64,000 nt of DNA, taken from the NCBI RefSeq assembly GCF_012932965.1, contig NZ_JABBXH010000007.1, positions 93,242-157,241 of the forward strand. Direction: 5' to 3'. The notes under the pieces were generated by a model, which worked only from the letters and a program-made list of their open reading frames with translations, made no database searches and had not been told where the DNA came from. Position numbers and translations under genes: made by a program. Numbering within the stretch: position 1 is the stretch's first letter; each line of letters starts with the position of its first letter. The stretch is from Thalassotalea algicola (GTDB lineage: Bacteria; Pseudomonadota; Gammaproteobacteria; Enterobacterales; Alteromonadaceae). Below are positions 46,625 through 56,573 of this stretch, piece by piece.

Positions 46625-47491
46625 ATGACCCAGACAATAACTTTATTATCGCCAGCGAAACTCAACTTGTTCTTACACGTCAATGGTCGACGCGAAGATG
46701 GGTATCATGAACTTCAAACCTTGTTCCAATTTTTAGCCTATGGCGATGAAATAACCTTAAGACTTAATCAAACAAAAGAAATAAAATTATTAACCCCTGT
46801 AAAAGGGGTTAAGCATGAAGACAATTTAATTGTAAAAGCTGCAAAAATTTTATTGCCATTGAACAAGACGCATCAAGGTATTGAAATTAGCATCGATAAG
46901 CGTCTACCTATGGGCGGTGGCTTAGGCGGTGGCTCTTCTAATGCAGCAACTATATTATTAGCACTGAATAAATTATGGAAAATAAACTTGCCACTTCCTG
47001 AGCTAGCAAAACTAGGTTTAACCTTAGGTGCAGACGTACCTATATTTGTTAGCGGATTTGCCGCATTCGCTGACGGTGTTGGGGAAAAGCTAATGCCTGC
47101 CAGCCCAGAGGAATGCTGGTATTTAGTAAGCAAACCAGAAGTTCATATTTCCACCCAAGCGGTTTTTCAAAGTGATGAATTACCACGTAATACTCCTAAA
47201 ATTTTGGCCGAAAACTTGGATACTAAGCATAGCCAAAATGACTGTGAAGATGTAGTAACAAAACATTATCCTGAGGTTGCCAACCTATTAGCGACATTGG
47301 TAGAATACGCGCCGTCTCGAATGACGGGTACAGGCGCATGTATTTTTACGCCATTTAACTCAGAAAAAGAGGCTCGCCACATACAATCTCAACTGCCAAA
47401 AGATATTGAGACGTTTGTCGCAAAAGGTGTCAACCAATCGCCTGTTCATCAAGCGTTAGAAAAACTTACGCAGGTAACTGGCGAAAAATGA
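46625..47491 (+). CDS. ispE: 4-diphosphocytidyl-2-C-methyl-D-erythritol kinase
   Basis: GHMP-family kinase of the MEP isoprenoid pathway. From the ATG at 46625 there are 288 residues: [31 protein letters not shown], the ATP-binding [21 protein letters not shown], and [10 protein letters not shown]. An upstream TTG frame to 46595 overlaps lolB and is not family-like. Followed by prs, the usual lolB-ispE-prs order. Confidence 0.95.
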   Translation: MTQTITLLSPAKLNLFLHVNGRREDGYHELQTLFQFLAYGDEITLRLNQTKEIKLLTPVKGVKHEDNLIVKAAKILLPLNKTHQGIEISIDKRLPMGGGLGGGSSNAATILLALNKLWKINLPLPELAKLGLTLGADVPIFVSGFAAFADGVGEKLMPASPEECWYLVSKPEVHISTQAVFQSDELPRNTPKILAENLDTKHSQNDCEDVVTKHYPEVANLLATLVEYAPSRMTGTGACIFTPFNSEKEARHIQSQLPKDIETFVAKGVNQSPVHQALEKLTQVTGEK

Positions 47492-47567
47492 ATAATTTGC
47501 TGATAGTTAATACACCTTAACTCATCAGTGTGAACTTTTAATGTCACAAGTTTCTGAGGAACTGACA

Positions 47568-48518
47568 GTGCCTGACATGAAGATTTTTGCGGGTAACGCC
47601 ACCCCTGAACTGGCTAAGAAAATTGCAGATCGTTTATATATTGGTTTAGGCGAAGCAAAAGTAGGTAGCTTTAGCGATGGCGAAATCAGTGTTGAAATCA
47701 CTGAAAACGTACGTGGTGCCGACGTATTTATTATCCAATCAACTTGCGCTCCAACAAATAACAATTTAATGGAACTTATCGTCATGGTTGACGCTCTTCG
47801 TCGCGCTTCTGCGGGTCGTATTACTGCTGTAATGCCTTACTTCGGATATGCACGCCAAGATCGTCGTGTTCGTAGTGCACGTGTTCCAATTACAGCCAAA
47901 GTAGTTGCAGATTTTCTTTCAAGTGTAGGTGTTGACCGTGTATTAACTGTTGACCTTCACGCTGAGCAAATTCAGGGTTTCTTTGACGTACCGGTAGACA
48001 ATGTCTTTGGTACGCCTATTTTACTTGAAGATATGCAAGAGAAGAATTTAGAAAACCCTGTGGTTGTATCACCTGACATTGGCGGTGTTGTTCGTGCTCG
48101 CGCTGTAGCTAAATTATTAGATGACGCTGACTTAGCGATTATCGATAAGCGTCGTCCTAAAGCGAACGTAGCACAAGTTATGCATATCATTGGTGACGTT
48201 GAAGGTCGCGACTGTATTATTGTTGATGACATGATTGATACAGGTGGCACTTTAGCTAAAGCGGCAGCAGCACTTAAAGAGCATGGCGCGAAAAACGTTT
48301 ATGCATATGCAACTCATCCAGTACTTTCAGGTAATGCAGCACAAAACCTTAAAGAATCTGTCATTGATGAAGTGATCGTTACAGACTCGATTCCATTATC
48401 TGATGAAATTAAAGCATTAGGTAGCCGAGTAAGACAACTTACGCTAAGTGGCATGTTGTCAGAAGCAATTCGTCGTGTAAGCAACGAAGAGTCTATTTCT
48501 GCTATGTTTGAAGCTTAA
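47568..48518 (+). CDS. prs: Ribose-phosphate pyrophosphokinase (PRPP synthetase)
   Basis: Makes PRPP from ribose 5-phosphate and ATP. I choose the GTG at 47568, which has GAGGA eight bases upstream and gives [20 protein letters not shown], the same start as E. coli Prs, which also uses GTG. That yields 316 residues. The ATG at 47541 would add nine non-conserved residues. Catalytic and regulatory motifs [21 protein letters not shown] and [13 protein letters not shown] are present. A terminator follows. Confidence 0.96.
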   Translation: MPDMKIFAGNATPELAKKIADRLYIGLGEAKVGSFSDGEISVEITENVRGADVFIIQSTCAPTNNNLMELIVMVDALRRASAGRITAVMPYFGYARQDRRVRSARVPITAKVVADFLSSVGVDRVLTVDLHAEQIQGFFDVPVDNVFGTPILLEDMQEKNLENPVVVSPDIGGVVRARAVAKLLDDADLAIIDKRRPKANVAQVMHIIGDVEGRDCIIVDDMIDTGGTLAKAAAALKEHGAKNVYAYATHPVLSGNAAQNLKESVIDEVIVTDSIPLSDEIKALGSRVRQLTLSGMLSEAIRRVSNEESISAMFEA

Positions 48519-48545
48519 TACTTCTAAGCTCAACAGCTCAAATAA

Positions 48546-48580
48546 TTAAAAAGCCCACGTACTAGTGGGCTTTTTATTTT
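48546..48580 (+). terminator. Terminator after prs
   Basis: AAAAAGCCCAC, loop GTACTA, GTGGGCTTTTT followed by ATTTT, 30 bases past the prs stop. Confidence 0.9.
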
Positions 48581-48746
48581 TTAGTATCAAATAATTTATT
48601 TGGGTAAGTGTTATCAAGTCGATAAATATTTACTAAAGAGTTACCCCCACTTTATTACTCTTATATAAAAAAAATAGTGATTGTGCTATTTTTACACCTA
48701 ATCAAAAGATTAACTCTACTTTTCTTTTTATAACCAATTGCTTTAC

Positions 48747-50003
48747 ATGAATTTTACGGTGATGACTTTGGAAATTTTTAAAGCCTTATACACACAGATT
48801 GAACAAACTTTTTTCTTTACATTGAGTCGAAAAATTTGGGGAAATATGGCGTTTCTCTTTTTGTTCCAACTAGGTTCTTTTTATTTACTCTATCAAATGC
48901 TTGATAGTGTACCTGATGAAAATAACTCTCTTGCATTTGCCATTAATGCTTTAGCAGTTTTGTCTGTGCTTGGTTTTGCTTTTACTCTGTTTTATTTACA
49001 TTACTTATTTGTCAGACCAATAAAGGCTTTGCTATCGGGCTTTCAAAATATAAATGGGGCAGAAGCCGATCTTTCTAGTCGACTACCAGCGTTTACCCAT
49101 GATGAATTTAGACAATTGTCAGAAGAATATAACGCTTTATCGCAAAACCTTTCTGACTTGTTAAAGGGAATTTATCAACATGCTGATAAAGCGAGCAGCG
49201 CCAATGTTGACGTAACAAATTCGGTAAAAGAAACTAACCAAAGTGCTGATCAGCAACGAAAGCTAGCTGACGATATATTTTCTGGTAGCGACCAAGTGAA
49301 TCATCAATTAAGTCAGATCACAGAAACTTCTGATATCGTTTTGGTGCAAAATAAAGAAAACTTGACCATTGCCCACCAGGCCAATAGTGGAATTGAACAA
49401 ATCAATCAGCAAATTATCGTTACCAGCGATATGCTAACCCATTTCGGCGCAACTATTTCAGGTTTACAAGAAAACGCTTCAAATATTCGCGATATATTAA
49501 AAATGGTTGAAGAGTTTGCCGACCAAACAAATTTATTAGCCTTAAATGCCGCTATCGAAGCAGCGCGTGCAGGTGATGCAGGAAGAGGTTTTGCCGTAGT
49601 AGCAGATGAAGTACGTTCATTATCAAGTAAAGTTGCCGATGCGACTCAAAAGATCACGAATTTTATCAATGATATGGACAGCCTAGTCAACACCACTCAC
49701 ACCAAGTCAGAACAATTAATTAAACAATCAGACTCTACGCTAGATGAAATAAATAAGGCAAAACAAGACTTTAATCAAATGGTCGGCGAATATGAGCAAA
49801 ATACACAAAAATTAGGTGATATTTGCCAAAGCGTTCATCAACTCAACGACTTATATCAACAAACTCATAGTGTAGTTGAGTCAATTGCCAATATAAGCGA
49901 GCAAGTACAAAGTCAAATGACTAATATAAGTGGCAAGTCTATCGAGCTTCAGCACGAAACCTCGGAAACGAAGAATCGTTTAGCCAAGTTTGTCCAATCA
50001 TAA
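48747..50003 (+). CDS. Methyl-accepting chemotaxis protein
   Basis: About 418 residues; the exact start is uncertain (TTG 48738, ATG 48747 or 48762). Two close membrane segments ([20 protein letters not shown] and [22 protein letters not shown]) leave almost no periplasmic domain. A HAMP region follows ([26 protein letters not shown]) and then the signalling hairpin [38 protein letters not shown]. Signals are probably sensed in or near the membrane or through partners. No CheA-binding partner genes nearby. Confidence 0.88.
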   Translation: MNFTVMTLEIFKALYTQIEQTFFFTLSRKIWGNMAFLFLFQLGSFYLLYQMLDSVPDENNSLAFAINALAVLSVLGFAFTLFYLHYLFVRPIKALLSGFQNINGAEADLSSRLPAFTHDEFRQLSEEYNALSQNLSDLLKGIYQHADKASSANVDVTNSVKETNQSADQQRKLADDIFSGSDQVNHQLSQITETSDIVLVQNKENLTIAHQANSGIEQINQQIIVTSDMLTHFGATISGLQENASNIRDILKMVEEFADQTNLLALNAAIEAARAGDAGRGFAVVADEVRSLSSKVADATQKITNFINDMDSLVNTTHTKSEQLIKQSDSTLDEINKAKQDFNQMVGEYEQNTQKLGDICQSVHQLNDLYQQTHSVVESIANISEQVQSQMTNISGKSIELQHETSETKNRLAKFVQS

Positions 50004-50024
50004 AGCTAATATCGGTTTATTATT

Positions 50025-50480
50025 ATGCAAAAAATCATTTATTTACTTGTAGTTGCTGTGGCCCTATTATTTTCATGTGCACTCTATGCAAACAACAAGG
50101 CGATAAATATGACGGCAACGGGAACATTTGATGTATCACTCACACCACAAAAAGATGATTCAGCTCCTGCAGGGCGCATGCTCATTAATAAAACTTATCA
50201 CGGTGACGTTATAGGTTCAGGTGTTGGGCAAATGGTTAGCAAGCGCATTGAAAATGGTCATGCTGTTTATTTTGCAATAGAAGAAGTTACCGCTACCATC
50301 GATGGCAAATCAGGCACTTTTACACTACTACATAAAGGTTTAATGAACCCAGATGGTCAGTCATTGTCCATTGAAATAATGCCAACTTCCGGCACAGGCC
50401 AACTTAGTAGTATTTCTGGTAATTGTGAAATAGAACAAAAAGACGGTGTACATTTCTACACTTTACATTATCAACTTTAA
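50025..50480 (+). CDS. DUF3224 family exported protein
   Basis: A 151-residue protein with signal peptide MQKIIYLLVVAVALLFSCALYA. The mature domain MTATGTFDVSLTPQKDD...GRMLINKTYHGDVIGSGVGQMVS...GKSGTFTLLHKGLMNPDGQSLSIEIMPTSGTGQL is the DUF3224 beta-barrel-like domain, with unknown role. It follows the receptor gene by 21 bases and precedes the DUF188 gene; it may be in one transcript. Confidence 0.85.
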   Translation: MQKIIYLLVVAVALLFSCALYANNKAINMTATGTFDVSLTPQKDDSAPAGRMLINKTYHGDVIGSGVGQMVSKRIENGHAVYFAIEEVTATIDGKSGTFTLLHKGLMNPDGQSLSIEIMPTSGTGQLSSISGNCEIEQKDGVHFYTLHYQL

Positions 50481-50495
50481 TAATTGGTTTATAAA

Positions 50496-50942
50496 ATGAA
50501 AATCTGGGTTGATGCTGATGCCTGTCCCGCTGTAATAAAAGAAATTATTTTTCGTGCCGCAGATAGAACTAAAATTGAAACCACTTTGGTCGCAAATCAC
50601 GGTATGCGTATTCCACCTTCACCATTTATCAAAATGCTACGTGTTTCTTCCGGGTTTGACGTTGCGGACAACGAAATTGTTAAACGCCTTAATGCAGAAG
50701 ATCTTGTCATCACCAGCGATATACCGCTAGCGGCAGAAGTAATTGAAAAGTCAGGACAAGCATTAAGTCCTCGAGGAGAGCTATATACAAAATCAAATAT
50801 AAAATCTCGATTAAATATTCGAGACTTTATGGATACCATGCGAGCAAGTGGAGTTAATACCGGTGGTCCCCCAGCATTAAACCAGCAAGATAAAAAAGCG
50901 TTTGCCGATAATCTCGACAAAATTTTAACTAAAGCACGTTAA
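50496..50942 (+). CDS. yaiI: YaiI/YqxD family (DUF188) protein
   Basis: A 148-residue protein starting [24 protein letters not shown], the NYN-like DUF188 start, with [30 protein letters not shown] and [16 protein letters not shown]. The acidic residues resemble PIN/NYN nucleases. The ATG at 50496 is preferred over the TTG at 50484. The molecular role is unproven. Confidence 0.85.
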   Translation: MKIWVDADACPAVIKEIIFRAADRTKIETTLVANHGMRIPPSPFIKMLRVSSGFDVADNEIVKRLNAEDLVITSDIPLAAEVIEKSGQALSPRGELYTKSNIKSRLNIRDFMDTMRASGVNTGGPPALNQQDKKAFADNLDKILTKAR

Positions 50943-50962
50943 CCCATCTCTAAAGGTTTCGT

Positions 50963-51385
50963 ATGAATATTCAATTGGCTAATAGCGCCGACGAATTAAA
51001 AAAAGTTGCTCCGATCCTTTGCCAATTAAGGCCGCAATATTCAATATCTCAACTTGTTGAGCAAATTGAAAAACAGCAAGAAAATGGTTACCAAGTCGCT
51101 TACATAGAAAAAGCAAAGCAAGTAGTCTGTGTTGCTGGTTTTGTTATAAGTGAAAAGCTCGCTTGGCAAAAGCACATGTATATTGATGATCTAGTAACCG
51201 ATGAGCACGCACGTGGAACAGGCGTTGGTTCAATAATGCTAGATTGGTTAAAGCGTTACGCCATTGACAATGACTGCCAGCAAATTCATTTAGACTCAGG
51301 TGTTCAGCGCTTTGCAGCCCATCGCTTCTATTTAAACGCTGGATTTAATATTGCCAGCCATCATTTTTCAAACACTACCTTTTGA
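50963..51385 (+). CDS. GNAT family N-acetyltransferase
   Basis: A 140-residue protein with MYIDDLVTDEHARGTGVGSIMLDWLKRYA, the acetyl-CoA-binding loop R-G-T-G-V-G, and QQIHLDSGVQRFAAHRFYLNAGFNIASHHF. Standard GNAT fold; substrate unknown. Confidence 0.85.
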   Translation: MNIQLANSADELKKVAPILCQLRPQYSISQLVEQIEKQQENGYQVAYIEKAKQVVCVAGFVISEKLAWQKHMYIDDLVTDEHARGTGVGSIMLDWLKRYAIDNDCQQIHLDSGVQRFAAHRFYLNAGFNIASHHFSNTTF

Positions 51386-51598
51386 ACATTTATATATTCA
51401 ACGACACACTTCGTTGCCTGTAACCATTTAATATTAATAAAACACACTAAGCATGAGCACTTTATCTACTAATCACTTAGTAGATAAATCTCGCTAACAC
51501 CTTGGCTTTATTAAGTTTTTATCTAAATAGTACCTTCTTTTAAGCCATTAAAAATGTTAAATTGAAACTGTCTTATATTCTAGTAAATATGATTAGCT

Positions 51599-52372
51599 TT
51601 GAAGTTTGCTCTAGCGCTCTTATTGATATTCTTTTCCTTTTATTCAGTCAACCTTAAGGCTGAACAGGCTAGTGTTATCACATTAAATATTGCTAAACCT
51701 GAACAAGCATACCCTCCCTATCATTGGTTAGAAAACGGCGAAGTTAAAGGACTGCTCCCCGATATCATTGCAGCGACAACAAGACTCATGGGAAATGTCG
51801 AAGTGAATTACGTCGTCATGCCATGGAAAAGAATGTTTGAATTAGCTAATAAAGGTGATATCGATGCCATTATGCCCATCAACAAGAATTCTGAGCGACA
51901 AAATTACTTAAATTTTGTTGAACAACCGCTAATTATGGAACGCATGAATTTTGTTTCAACGACTGCTTTCAATATAGAGTTTTCGGGTGACCTATCAACA
52001 CTTTCAAATTATGATGTTGCCGGTATTGCGGGCTATTATTATGGTGAAGCGTATAGTTCATCAAATTTAAATACGATCGAATTACCCAATGAAGAAACAC
52101 AAGTCAAAATGCTATTGGCTGGGAGATTTCCATTAGCCATTCTAGATACCAACGTATTGCCATACTATATTAATAAACTGGGCGGAGAAAAAGCCTATAA
52201 AGTTACCATTTTGAGCCCGCCTTTATATGAGGCTAGTTTACATCTCGCCTTTGCCAAAAAAGGTCGTTACGGCTCGCAAGCTCAGCCTTTCAATGAAGCG
52301 CTTATCAATTTGAAAAATACGTTTAAATATCACGACATTATAAAAACTTACTTAACAAAAAATACGCCTTGA
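51599..52372 (+). CDS. Periplasmic substrate-binding-type protein (family 3-like)
   Basis: A 257-residue exported protein: signal peptide after a TTG start (MKFALALLLIFFSFYSVNLKA), then LNIAKPEQAYPPYHWLENGEVKGLLPDIIAATTRLMGN and GDIDAIMPINKNSERQNYLNF, the two-lobe family-3 solute-binding (amino-acid type) fold. No membrane permease or ATPase genes are adjacent, so it may work with a distant transporter or as a sensor. No better start codon is visible in frame. Confidence 0.75.
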   Translation: MKFALALLLIFFSFYSVNLKAEQASVITLNIAKPEQAYPPYHWLENGEVKGLLPDIIAATTRLMGNVEVNYVVMPWKRMFELANKGDIDAIMPINKNSERQNYLNFVEQPLIMERMNFVSTTAFNIEFSGDLSTLSNYDVAGIAGYYYGEAYSSSNLNTIELPNEETQVKMLLAGRFPLAILDTNVLPYYINKLGGEKAYKVTILSPPLYEASLHLAFAKKGRYGSQAQPFNEALINLKNTFKYHDIIKTYLTKNTP

Positions 52373-52439
52373 CCACTTGCATAATCACCTTATAAATTTG
52401 ATACTCAATGCAGTTAAAAATAATAAATAAGGAATATAA

Positions 52440-53114
52440 ATGCAATCACACGACTGTTCACCGTTAGCTGACTTTATTGAATATTCTCCAGAAGAAATGT
52501 TGTTACGTTCAAGTGCATTTTATGAAGATTTAAAGCGCCGCCATAGTATTCGTAAATTTAGCGATAAACCTGTTGCTAAAGAAATCATTGAAAATTGTAT
52601 AAAAGCTGCAGGCACGGCACCAAGTGGTGCAAATCACCAACCCTGGCAGTTTGTGGCGATCCAAGACGCTGACATTAAACGTCAAGTGAGAGAGCAAGCA
52701 GAAAATCATGAGCGCGGTTTTTATGAAGGTAGAGCAGGAGATGAATGGCTAGATGCACTAAAACCTTTAGGTACTGACTCAGAAAAACCTTATTTAGAAA
52801 TTGCCCCTTGGCTAATCGCTATCTTTAGTGAGAAAAAAGGCGGAATCACTAAAGAAGAAAAAAATAATAATTATTATGTACATGAGTCGGTCGGAATCGC
52901 TACAGGTATGCTTATCACAGCGCTACACAACGCAGGCTTAGCTACATTAACACATACACCTAAACCTATGTCATTTTTGAATAAAATTTGCCAGCGTAGC
53001 GACAACGATCGGGCCTACATGCTTTTGATTGCTGGCTACCCAGCAGAAGATGCGACAATTCCAGCACACGCACAAGTAAAAAAATCACTTAAAGATATTG
53101 CTACTTTCCTATAA
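52440..53114 (+). CDS. Nitroreductase-fold flavoprotein, iodotyrosine deiodinase-like
   Basis: A 224-residue FMN protein: [42 protein letters not shown] is the nitroreductase FMN site. The lid region contains E91, Y95 and K116 with the spacing of the Glu-Tyr-Lys triad that grips the halotyrosine zwitterion in vertebrate iodotyrosine deiodinase. The tail [10 protein letters not shown] also follows that family. Reductive dehalogenation of halotyrosine is therefore likely; a general nitroreductase is the alternative. AAGGA precedes the ATG. The last six bases overlap the convergent acpH stop. Confidence 0.85.
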   Translation: MQSHDCSPLADFIEYSPEEMLLRSSAFYEDLKRRHSIRKFSDKPVAKEIIENCIKAAGTAPSGANHQPWQFVAIQDADIKRQVREQAENHERGFYEGRAGDEWLDALKPLGTDSEKPYLEIAPWLIAIFSEKKGGITKEEKNNNYYVHESVGIATGMLITALHNAGLATLTHTPKPMSFLNKICQRSDNDRAYMLLIAGYPAEDATIPAHAQVKKSLKDIATFL

Positions 53115-53696
53115 TAGCTCGTCGATTTTCTGTTCCACAAAACGTTGTAGTTCAGGAAAAAAAGTTAAAAATGCCTGTTGATACTCATCTAAAACAGGCA
53201 TTACTTCATCAGCCGCACCTAGCAAATTATTTTCAAAACGAATTCTTCGACTAACACCATTAATCGCGCCAGAGATTGATTGGCTAGATTGATACGCGAG
53301 CAGCCAATTTTGCGCGGTCATTTTTGAGACGACATTGGCCATTCTTTCTGGCATCAATTGATGACTGACACTAAGCTCGTGATAACACTGGTTGGCAAAT
53401 GTTTCCAACGAAATATCTGAATATGCTTGCCAATTCTTTGCTAATAAATGATCAAAAACGATATCAGAAATAATTCCTGAAAAACGTTTTCTACGCGAAG
53501 ATAATAACAATTTTAGCGCCCTAACCTGCTCATGGTTATCTGTAAATTTATCAATTGCACGATGCAAATGAATACCAATAAGGACCTGTTCAGGCAAGTG
53601 ACCTAACTGATTCCCTTTTATAAAGTCCCCCATTAAATTGCCAATTCGTACTGCAGATATATTCGGCGATAATAATAAGTGAGCTAAATAGTTCAT
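53109..53696 (-). CDS. acpH: Acyl carrier protein phosphodiesterase
   Basis: Removes the 4'-phosphopantetheine arm from acyl carrier protein. The 195-residue product starts [28 protein letters not shown] and has [18 protein letters not shown] and [13 protein letters not shown], the conserved His/Asp metal residues of the HD-like AcpH family. First residue ATG at 53696. A zinc-ribbon gene lies seven bases upstream. Confidence 0.92.
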   Translation of the reverse strand: MNYLAHLLLSPNISAVRIGNLMGDFIKGNQLGHLPEQVLIGIHLHRAIDKFTDNHEQVRALKLLLSSRRKRFSGIISDIVFDHLLAKNWQAYSDISLETFANQCYHELSVSHQLMPERMANVVSKMTAQNWLLAYQSSQSISGAINGVSRRIRFENNLLGAADEVMPVLDEYQQAFLTFFPELQRFVEQKIDELL

Positions 53697-53703
53697 ATTG
53701 AAA

Positions 53704-53913
53704 CTAGCTAATATCTAATTCAATATCAGTACAGCCTTTTTGGCAATAGACTTTTGCCGTTACTGCTTCAGTCTTAAGTTCAAATTGCAGCAATTGTTGA
53801 CAATGTCTGCACTTAACTTCTTTGCCGGCTAACACTTTTTTAATGAGCGTTTTTTGATCATTAAACGATTTTTTACTCTGTTTTTGTAAATGCGCTAATG
53901 ATGACAATTCCAT
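53704..53913 (-). CDS. Small zinc-ribbon-like protein
   Basis: From the ATG at 53913 a 69-residue protein: MELSSLAHLQKQSKKSFNDQKTLIKKVLAGKEVKCRHCQQLLQFELK...VYCQKGCTDIELDIS. Two Cys pairs (CRHC and CQKGC) form a likely zinc ribbon. The upstream TTG at 53934 is not preferred. Its start lies three bases past the end of the RraB-like gene and acpH follows, so it is probably co-transcribed with both. Unknown function. Confidence 0.65.
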   Translation of the reverse strand: MELSSLAHLQKQSKKSFNDQKTLIKKVLAGKEVKCRHCQQLLQFELKTEAVTAKVYCQKGCTDIELDIS

Positions 53914-53915
53914 AT

Positions 53916-54257
53916 TTACACCACTGACTGACAATACCAGCCATCATATTGTCCCCCAAAAACAGGGCAATGCTCTTGAAGTAGCGCTTGATAAGCAATT
54001 ATATTTTCGTAGCTTAGCGGCATAAATGGGTAAGCTGTAATTTCCCAAGGTAGCTCTGGGTTTCCTTCATAGCTACAGAAAGAAAGTTTTTGCCCATTTT
54101 CTAACAACAAATGTCCAAACTTCAACGCTTGTTCTTGGCTAGGGAAAATTACCGAAAAAGCCACTTCATGCTCTTTATCAAGCGTTACACCTTGCTCATT
54201 TAGTTGCCACAATGCGTTACCGATTTCATCTTCTGGGAATAACTCTTTATCTCTCAT
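53916..54257 (-). CDS. RraB-like (ribonuclease E inhibitor family) protein
   Basis: From the ATG at 54257, a 113-residue protein: ELFPEDEIGNALWQLNEQGVTLDKEHEVAFSVIFPSQEQALKFGHLLL and the C-terminal PVFGGQYDGWYCQ. The YDGWxC end and the alternation of acidic helices are those of the RraB family (PF06877 type). RraB of E. coli modulates RNase E; this one is shorter and lacks the very acidic tail, so the same partner is not assured. TTG at 54263 is an alternative start. Confidence 0.65.
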   Translation of the reverse strand: MRDKELFPEDEIGNALWQLNEQGVTLDKEHEVAFSVIFPSQEQALKFGHLLLENGQKLSFCSYEGNPELPWEITAYPFMPLSYENIIAYQALLQEHCPVFGGQYDGWYCQSVV

Positions 54258-54341
54258 GTGCAATCTTTCTTTGGAAAACTCTCTTACATGTTATTATTGG
54301 GCATTATAGCCATTTTTAAACCTTAAACAGCTGATATTTTT

Positions 54342-55226
54342 GTGTCCACTTTTGAAATCCATATAACAAATTCAGAACTGCCAATGTCGGCGTTAACCTT
54401 ACTTCAATCTAGAACTTCCCTTAACAATGCCGAATTGAAGTCAGCAATTGCTAAAGGTGCGTTATGGCTAGAAAAAGGCAAGTCTGTTCAGCGCCTTAGA
54501 AGAGTTAAAAAGCTCATAAACACCAATGAGACACTTCATTTTTACTACAATGAAGATGTGCTCAGCCAAGCCCCCCCAGAAGCAAAATTAATTGATGATC
54601 AACAATCATACTCAGTTTGGTATAAACCGTATGGAATGCTATCTCAAGGCTCGAAATGGAGTGACCATTGTACTATCACTAGGTGGGCACAATTACATCT
54701 CCCCAATGAACGTGCTTGCTTCCTAGTTCACCGCTTAGATAGAGCTACTTCTGGCCTGATAATAATTGCACACACTAAAAATGCCGCTAGAGCCTTTAGC
54801 AAGTTGTTTGAACAACATGAATTAACTAAAAGCTATCATGCTGTGTTAGCGGGAAATATCGACAAATTACCATTTGAAGTTTCAGTGTCAGAGCCGGTAA
54901 ACGACAAACATGCAGTAAGTCACTTCAAACAATTAGCGACCAACATAGCGCAAACACTTAGTTTATACGAAGTCACTATCGAAACGGGAAGAAAGCATCA
55001 AATAAGACAACATGCCAAGTGGCTAGGTAGCCCGATTGTTGGTGATAGGCTTTATGGCGAGGACTCTATTAACCAAAATTACCCGGTAAACTTGCAACTA
55101 TGTGCAGTCAGGTTAGCATTCGGCTGCCCTTTATCTGGACAGCCAAAAGACTATCGATTACCTAAAGCGCTTGATCTATCTATCCAAACAGCAGAACAAA
55201 ACGCGATTACTAGCAACAGTAATTGA
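54342..55226 (+). CDS. RluA-family pseudouridine synthase
   Basis: A 294-residue protein: a weak S4-like N-terminal region (SLNNAELKSAIAKGALWLEKGKSVQRLRR), then SVWYKPYGMLSQGSKWSDHCTITRWAQLHLP and the catalytic FLVHRLDRATSGLIIIAHT (Asp), with ETGRKHQIRQHAKWLGSPIVGDRLYG. It is not TruC, RluA, RluC or RluD by sequence impression, and the target RNA is unknown. The start is GTG at 54342. Its stop overlaps the convergent dapA stop by 17 bases. Confidence 0.88.
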   Translation: MSTFEIHITNSELPMSALTLLQSRTSLNNAELKSAIAKGALWLEKGKSVQRLRRVKKLINTNETLHFYYNEDVLSQAPPEAKLIDDQQSYSVWYKPYGMLSQGSKWSDHCTITRWAQLHLPNERACFLVHRLDRATSGLIIIAHTKNAARAFSKLFEQHELTKSYHAVLAGNIDKLPFEVSVSEPVNDKHAVSHFKQLATNIAQTLSLYEVTIETGRKHQIRQHAKWLGSPIVGDRLYGEDSINQNYPVNLQLCAVRLAFGCPLSGQPKDYRLPKALDLSIQTAEQNAITSNSN

Positions 55227-56118
55227 ACAGTTGGTCATCAAGTATTGATAAACCATCACCAACTAAATGAGCTTGTTCAAATTGTTTAAGTAATGCAAAG
55301 CCTTCTTCTCGCTGTGTTTGAGTTAATGCTTGGTATGGCAAGCGAAAGTTGGGATTAACAGCGCCTGTCATCATTAAAGCAGTATTAATGGCAATAGGGT
55401 TAGGTTCACAGAATAGCCACTTCATTAACCCTTGTAATTGATCATTTAATTCAGGTTTATCACTATCCATCAGGCTACGCATTAATTCTGGTACTATATT
55501 CGACGTAACAGAGATCACACCATGTGACTTAAATTTATGTCGTCCGGTAAAACTTTCATCGTCATTGCCCGACCAACATGCAATACCGCGTTGTTCGTAA
55601 TAATCAATACGTTCATTACCAGCACATTCTTTTACACCAATAAAGTTATCTCTATCAGCAATTGCTTCAATAATATTAGGTGTTAAATCTTGTCCTGTAC
55701 GCCCTGGCACGTTGTAAATAAAGGCAGGCCCGATATCCAGCACTTTATTAAAGTGCTCAATTACCCCTGCAGTTGAAGTGCGGCCATAGTATGGATTAAT
55801 TTGAAGCGCAGCATGCATACCTGTAGCAAATCCATTTTCTGTCGCCTTAATTGCTTCTCGTGTGTTATTACTGCCAGTATTCCCGACGATTATCAGTTTT
55901 TCACTATATTTATGAGCACTGTGAGCAATCAGCATTAAGTGCTCTTCCCAACTAAGCAAATGTCCTTCACCGGTTGTGCCGCCAACAATAATGCCATCTA
56001 CTCCAGATTTTATCTGGCGTTCAACAAGCTGATCATAAACAGCCAAATCAATTTCACCGTGTTGATCAAATGGTGTTTTTATTGCGGTAATTAGACTCGC
56101 TTGCATGATAGGTTTCAT
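55210..56118 (-). CDS. dapA: 4-hydroxy-tetrahydrodipicolinate synthase, plant-like type
   Basis: Condenses pyruvate with aspartate semialdehyde, the first lysine-branch step. The 302 residues have GGTTGEGHLLSWEEHLML, GNTGSNNTREAIKATE, INPYYGRTS, YNVPGRTGQDL (Tyr) and GVKECAGNERID (Schiff-base Lys). The sequence follows plant DHDPS more closely than E. coli DapA, including WSGNDDE, MKWLFCEPNPIAINTAL and the VLDD-type C-terminus. The Trp of SWEEH takes the place of E. coli His53 at the lysine site, as in plants, so strong lysine feedback is likely. The second ATG (56106) is an alternative start. Confidence 0.92.
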   Translation of the reverse strand: MKPIMQASLITAIKTPFDQHGEIDLAVYDQLVERQIKSGVDGIIVGGTTGEGHLLSWEEHLMLIAHSAHKYSEKLIIVGNTGSNNTREAIKATENGFATGMHAALQINPYYGRTSTAGVIEHFNKVLDIGPAFIYNVPGRTGQDLTPNIIEAIADRDNFIGVKECAGNERIDYYEQRGIACWSGNDDESFTGRHKFKSHGVISVTSNIVPELMRSLMDSDKPELNDQLQGLMKWLFCEPNPIAINTALMMTGAVNPNFRLPYQALTQTQREEGFALLKQFEQAHLVGDGLSILDDQLFNYCC

Positions 56119-56185
56119 CGGGCTCTCTTAAAGGGTTTTGTTATTGAATTTACGCTTGTGAACTTTCTAAACTTAAGATGAAAAG

Positions 56186-56569
56186 TTAGCAATGACCGAT
56201 GTTATCAATAACCCGTTTGAGGATAAAGGATTCTTTCGAGACAATATGTTGGTATTCAAAACTATCTGCATTCAAGTTTACTACTCTATAAACGTGATAA
56301 TTATCTTCATTTGATAAATCGGCGGCATAGAGTTTTTCGTCAATTACTTCATTTTTAGTGATAGTAAAATGCATATCCCCCACTAATCCCCAATCACCTA
56401 ATTCAATTACTTGCTCTTTAATCATTCCATCTTTAGACATAGTCATAAAGCAAAATTCAAAACTGCCATCGAGGTAGAAATCTGCTTGTTCGACAAAAGG
56501 GTTACCCTCTTCATCATGGCAATTTCTAATCCATCGCCCGATCAAGAGCTGTCGTTCAAAATTTTTCAC
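56186..56569 (-). CDS. Hypothetical protein, possible beta-barrel-like domain
   Basis: A 127-residue soluble protein: LLIGRWIRNCHDEEGNPFVEQADFYLDGSFEFCFMTMSKDG then ELGDWGLVGDMHFTITKNEVIDEKLYAADLSNEDNYHVYRVVNLNADSFEYQHI. Alternating strands and the G-x-W start resemble small lipocalin-like domains, but I know no family. The start is GTG at 56569, five bases after the upstream solute-binding gene, so the two form a pair. No signal peptide. Confidence 0.6.
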   Translation of the reverse strand: MKNFERQLLIGRWIRNCHDEEGNPFVEQADFYLDGSFEFCFMTMSKDGMIKEQVIELGDWGLVGDMHFTITKNEVIDEKLYAADLSNEDNYHVYRVVNLNADSFEYQHIVSKESFILKRVIDNIGHC

Positions 56570-56573
56570 ACTA

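Noticed and set aside
47541..47567. Nine-residue extension of prs from the ATG at 47541
   Set aside because: The GTG at 47568 has the ribosome site and matches the family start.
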